From assembly GCA_036874045.1 (NCBI GenBank), contig JAZBRI010000011.1:16076001-16140000 (forward strand): a stretch of 64,000 nucleotides of DNA. Direction: 5' to 3'. Positions 11,101-21,127 of the stretch are shown here, piece after piece; positions within the stretch are counted from its first letter, which is position 1; each line of letters begins with the position of its first letter. The DNA is from Cymodocea nodosa (lineage: Eukaryota > Streptophyta > Magnoliopsida > Alismatales > Cymodoceaceae). Position numbers and translations under genes: made by a program. The notes under the pieces are model-generated. The model was not told the DNA's origin and did no database searches. It saw nothing but the letters and a program-made list of their open reading frames with translations.

Positions 11101-14100
11101 TCATAGAGTAGATGACAAAGGGAAGCACATCCCTTCACCAGAAAATCATAAAGGAGATAGAGATATTTACATCTCAAGGAAAAAACTTTGGGAGGAAATT
11201 GTCAAGAAAATATTTAAACACACAATTTTCAAGTTAAAAATTAGCATCAACTGGTACGGTGCATGAAGCAGCAACAATTTGTACCTGACCAACAGAACCA
11301 AAGCGATACACAACAGATTCCACCGAATCATCTTCAGTTGGTGCAGACCAAAAGGAGTCAAAAGCAACTCCACTAACCTGAAAATCAGGGAAGAACAAAG
11401 AAATGGTTATCATATATTTTAAAACAGAGAAATAGTTATTGTATGGTACTCCATTGATACAACGGTACAGAAGCTCCAGTGAAATTCATCTTCAAAAGAA
11501 ATATACCCATGAATTGTGGCCCTCTCCCCAAGCTACTATCTTCCGCTCATCCATGCTCCAAACTTGTACAAGATCATCTTCACCTCCTGTCAGAATGTAT
11601 TTTCTATCTTGGCTGAGAAATTTCAATATATAATCAGTGACTGACGGTCAACTATGTTCTAGATAAGTAAAAATAAATTAAAAAATCAACTGAAAAAATT
11701 TATTTAGTAGTTAACAAAAATATCAATACACACCGTTTTGAACTTAACAATATTTAGCTGGAAAATTATATATTCCTCAAATATGGCTTAAAGATGATCA
11801 ACAACATGCTAATGACATTCATAAGTTGATGCTTACAGAAATCCAAAAAGATAAAAGACGAACCTAATGAACAAAGCCCTCACTAATGTGGGATGAGTCT
11901 AGGCCCAGGAAGGGTCTAATTATATACAACCTTACCTCCATAAATGGAAAAACCATTACTTAAAATTTGAACACATATCCTTAAGGTAACAATGAAGCAA
12001 CGTTACCAAAGCACCAAGACTCACCTTTTGATGTTTACTGAAGTCTATACATAAAAAATTCTCCAAGATAATTTGTGAAAATTCGTTTTTTTTGAGTGGT
12101 ATAGCATGCAAAAATCCACTTTCTATTTATGATACTGTCCTTGACAGGTTGAACAACCAGAAAAGGGGTTTTCATTGAAAAGTAATGGCCAAAGCACATC
12201 TAAACATATAAAGGAGACAGTAAAAAGGAAAGCAAACAAATATAAATTTCGGAAAAATGGTCATCAAAGGAAAAAAAACATCACAACTCTCACCACTAAA
12301 AATAACAAGAAGCCTAGCCATAATTCCACCACATGGGGTCAACTCTCACCAATAACATCAGAATAAAAACAATATTTGGCATTTAATGATTTTTCTAATG
12401 ATACTGTTATTAATTGTCTGAATAGCTTTATTTTGTTTATTTGCGTCATGTAACCCTTCAACCATTTTGGCAACTCTTTGGAAAGTAATACACCACAAAA
12501 GGATTATGTGGTATACTATTATTGTAATTGGGCCAATTTCTCTAGAGGCACCTGTAGAGAACTTCTCTAAAGGTGCACTTGTTTTTATTATAAATACAAG
12601 CAATGGTAGAAGTAACCATAGATATTAAGTTACTAAATGACTACAATTACATGATAATTTTTTTTTAATCACACAAATATCAGCCCTTGATCTAAAGGTT
12701 AAAGATTTCTCTGGTTTTTGTTAAATTTCAGTCACTGATTGTTTAACCAAAATAACTTAAAGAATATAACTTAGATTGACTTGAAATTTTAATACATAGT
12801 AAATTATAACCTAGATTAACTAATAATATAATTAAATTTAAATTTTAAAAGTTAAAAATAATAAAATCAGAGGCACCTCTAGAGAAGTCCTTTACAGGTG
12901 CCTCTTGAGACACTTTTTGTATTGTAATTTTGGAGAGAAAAAAAGCAACCGTTTAAATGCTGTTCAAACATTCTTTTTAACACAAGCCTTTTAGTTTTTC
13001 AGAAAAATAAGGTAAACAGTCTGAAATAAAAAGCCATTTTCCTAATTTTGTAAAGAAAAATGTCATGTTCCTCATTTTTGGTCAGTTAAATGATCATTTT
13101 TATTTTTTCGATCTTTACTTTTTGAGTTATTATCATTGACATGATTTTACAATTTTGATACCATTGTTTATAACTTGAAAGAGTCTACAATACTTTTGAG
13201 GATACTGTAAAATTATCTTGGGTACCAAAAATTTTTGAATCTTGATCATTCATTCAAATATATGGATGGTAGTTATTTCATTGTGGGAGACATTATGAGT
13301 ACCATAGAATTTTCCTTAAAACTTTAATTGTGTTTTTTTTATATTATGTTTATGAATTTGCTTTTTAAGTAATAAATGCACATATTCAAAGTACGTTTCT
13401 TAATTATATTATAAATGTAATTGAATTAAAACCTTTATCCAATTAATTTACTAACAGTGAGGATTGTATATATGTAACTATATTTATATTTATTTCGTTT
13501 TAATTTACACCATTTTTCAAAATCTCCACTTCAAAACCTGTTTTTGTCAAAGTGTTTAATTTGCAATCTGTATAATGCCCATTTTCCCTTTTTTACAAAA
13601 TTGTGTCAGATAGAAAAACAAGTTGGAAAAGAGTGAATAGTTTCATCTTCTCTTTAAAAAAAGCAGTTTCATCTTAAAGTGGAGGTTTACTTCCAAAAGA
13701 GAGGAATGCAAACATAAAACTGGCAACATTATGCACAAAAGTGCAGGAGGCAGATCCAGAAAGCACGACAGTGCCCTATGCTCCAAAATTGCAGTTAACT
13801 GGACCTGTTGTCCAAAATCATACGAAAGATACAAAAACCATCCCAATGTACTTAACATCCAATAATTCAAAAGAATAATCCATCTCCTGTTCTTTTTGCA
13901 TTGAGTTATTCAGAATATATTTCTCATGTGCATGAAAACATGATTACCCAATGGAATTTGTCACGAATGAGAATTACCCTGGGTAATGAACATAAGACTG
14001 ATAGCAAAGAAATCCAAAATATGTAATTAAAATAGAATGATATTACCTCCATGCACAACATAGCAAAGCCCCATAATAACTTTTACCACCAAATACTAAC

Positions 14101-17100
14101 TGCTCCTTTGTGTAGTCAAATACTCTCAGGTAGCCTGAAGCAACATTGCCCCGGTTAAAAAAATAAAAAGAGAACATAAACAAAGATGAAAATATGAAAA
14201 TGTCATGCTGTACAAAATTAATTCTATGGGTAAGCATGAAAATGAAGAAATTGGCTTTGTTTGTTCAAGAAAATACCATCTCTACCAACAGTGGCCAGAT
14301 AGGCCCCATCTGCTGAAAAGGAAATGCTGTTGATTGAACATTGGCATACATGCCATCTAGCAACAGGATTACTCTGCAAGAGGAGAAGCAACATTTATGG
14401 ATCTTCATTAAAATTTATGAAACCAGAATCAATAAAAAAAAGGTTATCTGCAAAATACACATAAAGCTCATAGCTTGGCAAGTCTCCTTCATGAGTAAAT
14501 GAAACAAGGAATACTAAATTACTTACAGTATTAGAAAAGAAGTTGCCAATGAAGATGTAAAAGAAAAAAGTTCTACAGTCCAATGCCTGAATCCCTAAGA
14601 ATGATTAATAAAGTAAGACCACCACAACTCATCTCAAGTGGCTGGGTTCATCCCCCAACCTATGATTGAAAGTTCAACTCCCCACACTCTCTATACGCAA
14701 GGCGAAAAAACCCCCCATTTCAGATACAGTTGCAAGACTCAATCCCGCATCCTCAAGTTGTGCAACTGCTCTGTAGCCATTGGACTATAACCCCAATGAA
14801 TAAAAAATAATAATAAAGTAAGAAATGACTAGAACCTCTTATTACATGGGACATTGAAATTCTTTTTAATTATTGTTCTATATAAAAGAATAAGGAAAAC
14901 CATCTGTTTCACCAAAACCAAGTTGACTTATGAGACATCTAAAGATCAATAGTCGCAATCATAGAAAATGACTAAACTTCTTCAAATTTTAATAATAAAT
15001 ATGCATACCTACCCTTGTATGAATATTCTATATGATAATATAATATTTTATAATTAAATAAGTTATTTTTGGAAGAAGGATTTTATAGCCCATGTTAATC
15101 TAACTTCTATATATATATATAACTAGCCATTCTTGTATCTATATCATTTACACATGTCATTTTGATTTAAAACGATACTCATACTGATATCCATGGCTTT
15201 TAAATTAAAATATCAAGGTATCTATTTCTGCACATGCCTCAAGACTTGTACAGTTTACCAATTCTCATACCAAGGCATCATAGGTTCTAATTCTTCTAAA
15301 TCTCTGATACACTGATGCGTCATGTTGCCTACTCTTATAAATACCAAAGTTTTTTCAAAAACAAATTGAACTGGCTGATTGAACTGTTTGAACCAATAAA
15401 TCACTCCCAAAATTGGTTGAACCAGACAAAAATGGTGACTAAAGTGAACCAATGTGAACCATTTTAAATCAAGTTAAAGCAAGAATCAATCAGTCCACCC
15501 AGCCATGGTCTTACCGCTGATTTAACCATTTGGACAAACTAGATAAAGAGAAATCTGTCTTAGAACCAAGGTACCTAACTTGATCACTCAATGTCATCAC
15601 TCATCAGTAGGCATTCCAACATCTTTAGCAATGACAACATTTAGCATTTCCCACCATCCCTAACAATGATAATGTTTGAAACTTCATTTCTATCTTTCTC
15701 AACTTTCTAGCATCTCCGTTATTCAATTTCAAAATAAAAACTCTATGTACAGATCAAATGACAACATTTAGCAATGACAACATTTAGCATTTCCCACCAT
15801 CCCTAGCAATGATAATGTTTGAAACTTCATTTCTATCATTCTCTACTTTCTAGCATCTCCGTTATTCAATTTCAAAATAAAAACTCTATGTACAGACCAA
15901 ATGCCACTAACTTCTATCGTCCAGAGGAGGCAAAAGGTGTGATCAATGCAAAATCCTACATCTTAATAACCAACGAGGGCTATGACTCCCACCAAATACC
16001 AACAGAAATGAATTTCAAATGATTAGTACTTTAATAGTTTAATTTAACTTATCAAATATGTCTCACACTTATATGATGGAATATTTTATACTGGGAATGA
16101 TTTTAATTTTATATCTTTATAATATATAGCATATACAAGTCATATTTTCTTATGTTATATATTGAAGAAAATCAGTTAAAATGTTGCATCAGTTGAACCA
16201 GGCACAAGGCTTTCCAATTCATGTTTTCTAAGTTTTAAAAATATTGATGTCATGCTGATGTCAACAATGGTTTAACTATGGTTGAACCAACGGTTTAACC
16301 ATGAAAATTGAAATGAAGCAAAACCTATTTGGTTTTGAAAACATTAATAGATACAATACAATATGGGTGGTCATGGGTTAATACGTATCAAATACTCTTC
16401 TAGAAGTTTGTGGCACAATTTGTAGTTGACAACAAGTTAAGGTGAAGACAATGGTAGTATTGAACCAAGTGAGAGAATCTACAGTTGTGCTAAATTGAAG
16501 GGGTAGTGTGTTGTTTCTTGCATTGGATCAGAGGGAAGACAACAATAGCACTTGGATCTAACAAGAGGCAATAACAAACAAGTGCAAGATTAGATGGGAG
16601 CAGTGAGTAGCATGTGATTGTACAAGAGAGAGAGGAGGAGGTAGGATTTGGTAAAAAAGATTTGTAGTTAGTATAATATGTTATAAGCAATACGTTACAT
16701 GTGAAATTAATTATTTATAATGTGGTATTTATTTGCAGTCAACATAATATGTTATATGCTGAATAACTAAATTCTGGTCAAAAAGGGTGTCTATAATCAT
16801 TGCAAATCTAACTCCTTTCTACCTCTCTAATTACCACTAAAATCGTATAATCAATAGCTTTAAAAGAATTTAAAATAGTATCAAGTAAAAAAAAAGTAAC
16901 AATGGCAGCTCAAAAAAATTAAAAATGATCAAAAAATATTGATATTTTTCCTTGATATTTTAATATTTTTGGATCATTGATACTATTTTTTATTGTTAAT
17001 ATCATTTTAGATTTTTCTAAATCTATCAATACTATATTTATGTGATTTTAGTATGTAAAAATGGTGTCCTGCATTTTAAGAAAATGAAACACCCACATTA

Positions 17101-19906
17101 GAAGCCATGTGAAATTAGTGATTCATGTATCTGTGTTGCATATACATGTCATTAAAAATTATATGAAATATTAATGTCTTTTAATTTAAAAAGTGCTGTA
17201 TCATTTCAATACTCACACTTGTAACCATACTAAGGTATCATAGATTAGAACATTTGATATAAAAGAAGCTACCATGAAAATAAAATGTAGAAAAATTGTT
17301 AAACTTAATGATATTCCTCCTATTAAAGTTTGAAAATGCACAAGTGAAGTAAGGATTAGATGGTTAATTAATCTTTTAATATAATTTTAAAGACCAAGAA
17401 TATGTCAAATGAATGGACAAAGAACACTTTAAAGTCTAAATTTAAGAATAAGAATAACAACCAAAATTATAAAAGTTATCAATATATTAAGTCAATATAT
17501 CATACAATGAAACTTTGGAAGGAATAATTAAACGCATAGTATGGCATATAACCACATTCAATGGAAGCTATTTATCTACTCAAGTAATTAATTGAAAGCC
17601 TACATCTAAGAAAAATGGCTTCCATATGGTGTTCATTGATTTAAAAAATGTATAATGAAGTGTCTAAACATTTATCATGGAGGGAATCAGAAAGACGACA
17701 TTGGCTAGGTTGGTATTATCAAAAATACGTATAATAAAGTATAGTGCAAAAACTATAAGAGAGACAAGAATTTTCATTAAACATATGTTTACACCAAGGA
17801 TCAACATGTCCCTACCCTATTTTGGTTATGAAGAAATAACCATGAGAATTCAAGGAAAAATACTTCATGCACATTATTAGGGTACCAATTAAAAAAGGAA
17901 CTTGATATGTGATACTTGTTATTTATATCAAATGTAGATTTAATGTAATTAAGTTGAGTGATATTGTCTTAGAATTTTGATCATATTTAAAGAACCCACT
18001 TAGGCACACCTGCACGGAATTGAGAAATGATTTGAATAGGATCGAGAATTACATGACTGAAGACAGTAAACAAGGGCCTAAAGTTACGTAACTAAATAGA
18101 AAATATAGCACTTAACAGAAACAAATGGAGCAACTCATCTACTCCACACAATAGGATTGAGGCATTAGTCGTTGTTATTGAAGATGCATATGTCACTATT
18201 ATTAATGACACCTAAAAGCTTTAGTTGCTTAAAATAATTTAAATTACCTTAGTGGACTTAGCATGTGCAACACTAAACTGTGTGTGATCCCTGACAACAG
18301 GAAAGGACGAATCTGCAGTACCTTCCTTTGCCTAAACAAAAGGTGCATCTCCATTTAGGTTAGACATAAATTACATAAGCTTACTGCAGTGCATCACTAT
18401 ATTTTAGAAAATCAGGGCAAACCTTATCATACACGTATAGATTTCCATCGGCATGAGCAACCACAAATGAACCATCACCACGAGGGACCCATGCAATGCT
18501 TGTGCACTGGCTGTAAAAGAAGAAAAAATTAAAATAAAATAAACAGGGCAATGGATTGGAAAAAAAACAATATGTGCAATCTAGTTTAGAATGTCACAAC
18601 TAGAAAGATTATGAAAGTTGAGAAATATGTTTTCCATATAGGTTTATTATCAAATCCTATATTTTCGTGTCCTGGACCAAGCATTCCAAAAAGCTTACAT
18701 CTTTAAGCAATGATTGATTCTTGATTCGGGTAGCACCAAACATATAACCAATTTAACAAAACATGAAAGATTCGACTGAAAGCATCAGACTATTCTCATA
18801 GAGCTATTGCAATGGCATTTGCAAGTAATTCATAAACTAATTGTAACTTTATAAGATTCTTGCCCAACAATGAAAGTTGGGTTGAAGTTTTAAATGTGTC
18901 GAGGATGAAGGTTGTGATGGTAACTTGTATTGTTCAACGGACAAAAGTGACTAGAAAGGTAAACTTGCCTGCTATTAATGGCACCTTCCTTGTTATAATG
19001 CTGAGCTCCTATAAGCTTCCTACTTCCATCTTGCAATTGATGTCTTAATGAAACCGTATATACTGTACATCACATATTAGCATGCAATGACAATTTCAGA
19101 ACTAGATGCCATAACACTGCATCAATAACAGTAATTGAAAATGATGAAAAAGCAAAATAGATATCTCACCGTCACCAGAATTCAAACCAAAAACCAAATC
19201 ATGCCCATCCTTAGCTTCTGCATCAAAAGCATGACACATGGGGTTGGAATTGCTAAAAGGGATGGACTTAATTGGATCCTGTGACATACAATGGCAACAT
19301 TGGAGTTATGGATAAACGGAGAATACAAACTAGACAGAAACGCCCACATCGAGGGAACTAAAACCAAGCCAAGAGTATACCTTTTCTTGTGAGTTGAAAT
19401 CGCTGATGAAAATCGTGTCCCCGACATTGAAAATAATGTACATCCCTTTACCATCGGAATTAGCAGTCTGCAGCGAACTAATCGGTCCCGAAGACGCAAC
19501 GTTCCCACCAAACCTACCACTAGTGGAAACCAACTTATTCACTCCGTTCCCCCCAACAAACCCAAGCGCCTTACTCCCGTTCCCCGCCCCCCATAACCTC
19601 GCCAACCTATACCCGCTGCCACCGGAAGTAGACGTCGGGGTAGCGGGCGCCTGAACCGCCGGCTTCTCCTTGAGATTCGCAAGCGTAACCTGCAACACGC
19701 CAAATCCAACAATCAAGCTCCACGCATCAAAACCATTCCGAAAATACAACGTTAGCGCTCACCTGCGACACAATCTTGCCGTGGGAGGACTGGATGAGGT
19801 TAGTCTGGTGCCACTTCTCGCACTGGAGGTTGTACCTTCCCTCCGGGGTCTTGAAGTGTGTCTTCAGTCCCGGTGACTGGGGGTTGATGGACGACGACGA
19901 CGCCAT
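8121..19906 (-). CDS. WDR20: WDR20/CreC-type WD40-repeat protein, 11 exons
   Basis: Plant member of the WDR20/Dmr/CreC family. Its fungal and animal relatives act as WD40 cofactors of ubiquitin-specific proteases; the plant role is inferred. Exons on the minus strand: 19906-19763, 19689-19381, 19278-19170, 19062-18969, 18510-18423, 18331-18248, 14373-14277, 14134-14047, 11612-11507, 11377-11285 and 8615-8121, giving 568 residues. Family blocks appear in order: [20 protein letters not shown] at the N-terminus, [107 protein letters not shown] and [14 protein letters not shown]. Intron 4 uses a GC donor. The last about 20 residues (after SSYRQ) look unlike the family, so the true end may lie in a further small exon. 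Introns 6, 8 and 10 are inflated by transposon remnants. Confidence 0.92.
8634..8724. repeat. Short direct repeat in WDR20 intron 10
   Basis: A 26-base unit (AAAAAATTGTGATCAGATAA plus GCATTA) occurs at 8634-8659 and again at 8699-8724, a period of 65 bp. It is just inside the intron next to the last exon, and looks like a local duplication. Confidence 0.6.
9848..11106 (+). mobile_element. Degenerate hAT-superfamily transposase inside WDR20 intron 10
   Basis: A plus-strand frame at 9848-10396 resembles plant BED-finger hAT transposases. It has a decayed BED finger whose hallmark [17 protein letters not shown] survives although the first Cys pair is lost. A DUF659-like part follows ([20 protein letters not shown]). 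The frame then breaks at a poly-A run near 10370-10375 and continues in another frame as VVIDNAANY and [15 protein letters not shown], with internal stops. A second fragment at 10846-11106 contains [18 protein letters not shown] and [20 protein letters not shown]. The C-terminal dimerisation domain is not seen. The element is antisense to its host gene and cannot encode an active enzyme. Precise ends and target-site duplications were not found; a stretch at 9136-9300 may belong to its 5' end. Confidence 0.85.
12530..12919. mobile_element. Mutator-like MITE with long inverted ends and 10-bp duplication
   Basis: About 390 bp in WDR20 intron 8. The left end (12539-12590) and the reverse complement of the right end (12855-12906) align over about 50 bp with only a few mismatches, sharing AGAGGCACCTGTA and ACTTCTCTA(A/G)AGGTGC. 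The element is flanked by the direct repeat TATTGTAATT (12520-12529 and 12920-12929). Long inverted ends and a 9-11 bp duplication are characteristic of Mutator-type elements. It has no coding capacity, so it must depend on a transposase encoded elsewhere. Confidence 0.75.
14619..14810 (+). mobile_element. tRNA-derived SINE with 13-bp target-site duplication
   Basis: About 190 bp in WDR20 intron 6. It is bounded by perfect direct repeats TAATAAAGTAAGA at 14606-14618 and 14811-14823. The plus strand begins with a tRNA-like head: an A-box-like CTCAAGTGGCTGG, then a B-box-like AGTTCAACTCC about 35 bp later. It ends in an A-rich tail (AATGAATAAAAAATAA) directly before the second repeat. Head, tail and duplication in this order define a SINE. 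It is antisense to the host gene. Confidence 0.7.
15624..15903. repeat. Tandem duplication, 143-bp period
   Basis: Positions 15624-15760 are repeated almost exactly at 15767-15903, with a handful of substitutions (for example TCTTTCTCAAC against TCATTCTCTAC). Each copy itself starts with the short doublet AGCAATGACAACATTTAGCA. The block lies in WDR20 intron 6. The high identity suggests a recent local duplication. Flanks at about 15340-15540 and 16190-16330 are rich in GGTTTAAC/TTGAACC motifs and may be the ends of a larger decayed element. Confidence 0.85.
17590..17900 (+). mobile_element. Decayed LINE-type reverse transcriptase fragment
   Basis: The plus strand near 17613-17650 reads [13 protein letters not shown]. 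This matches the reverse transcriptase motif HMVFIDLEKAYD of plant LINE-type elements, whose catalytic part is degraded here. Downstream, frames carry remnants resembling the family segments AIKDMY and LHQGS, the second in a shifted frame near 17790-17815. Several stops and frameshifts make it a fossil. It lies in WDR20 intron 6, antisense to the gene. Boundaries are approximate. Confidence 0.5.
18511..18968 (-). other. GC-AG intron (intron 4 of the WDR20 gene)
   Basis: On the minus strand exon 4 ends ...AATAGCAG and the intron starts GCAAGT, the classical GC donor consensus (AG|GCAAGT). The acceptor is TTTTACAG at 18511. Only this junction keeps the reading phase (2 bases carried over) and yields [11 protein letters not shown], which fits the family. 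No GT donor nearby preserves the frame. Confidence 0.75.
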
Positions 19907-21127
19907 GGCGCGAAGAATTCCTCAGGGCTTCCGATCGATATCCCCCTTTCTCCTCATCCCCTGGCAACAAATACTGTTCTGGATAGAAATGTCTACCCTC
20001 CGCGAGAAGGATTCCAAGCTCAGAGACGAAATCTTCTCGGTGCTCCACTTCTTTCTCGTTCTCAACTGTTTTCCCTTTTTTTTTTCCTCTGACCGAGAAA
20101 AAGAAGAAGAACGGGGAGAGAAGGATGGATGGATCTGTGCCTCGATCGAACGTGTATTTGGAGTGGAGAACCGCTGGATCAGTAGATCTCGCAAGGGATA
20201 TTTTTGATGAATGGTTTTGATTGCTCGGATGGAAAATAATATTGATTGTTTTAAGTAAATTTATATGGTGTCCGACTCTATATCATAAAATAATACTCAA
20301 TAACCGTTAATTTATAATTACAAATTTCATTGTCCATGCCTTTGAATTGATGGGAAGGTTTAAATGGTCTGGCACCCATCAAGAAGGAACCATGAACACG
20401 CTTATTTTATTGGCAAGAGATTGGAAAAGGATCTTTCCTCTGTAATTTAAGTCAGGAAATGTTTACTTTTGTTTTTATAGATAATATTTAGTATACAATT
20501 AAATCTTTGATTTTTTCAAAAATATTCTGTCATTCAAATCTTTTGTTTTCTTCTTTTTAAACTCGTCATTCAACTCTGTTGAAGCCCACACGAATTATAA
20601 TTAACAGTTAGTTTCCATATTGTGAAGATACACGTTTAGTTAATGAAGTACAAGCTTAAAAACAATATTAGTTATATCACCAATTTTTGGTAGCATCCAC
20701 TGCAATGCAACTGCAAATTTATCTTTTATGTAGAGTTACTCTCTTTCCCATTCCAACTCCATTTTTTCGCATTGACCAAAAAAAACTTCATTTTTTCCCA
20801 GTAGCAACGATTCTCTGGAATGAGCCAACACTACACGGCAAGATCCTCCTCCATGGTGTAAGTTTTCAAAATTGTCAACAAATACCCATAGACATTATTT
20901 GGGAAAAGGAGGGATTTTTCCGCACCGAATAAATCGTCAGGCACCAAACATGATTGGAATAGGGAATCAGTGCATATGGTTTAATAGAAGTTGATCAAAC
21001 CATTAAATACGTGTTGTTTTACCCTTCTCTCTGACAAAAATGTTAAATAAAGGACCACCGTCTTCTTTACATGGATAATTAAGAAGTGGTCAACACAAAG
21101 AGACAAAGCTAAATGGGCAACAGTTTC
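19907..21127. other. WDR20 upstream region and PDIL5-2 downstream region
   Basis: About 1.2 kb. The first about 300 bases (19907-20200) are relatively GC-rich and probably hold the 5' UTR and core promoter of the WDR20 gene on the minus strand. The rest is AT-rich and ends in the 3' UTR of PDIL5-2. No additional gene is supported. Confidence 0.55.
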
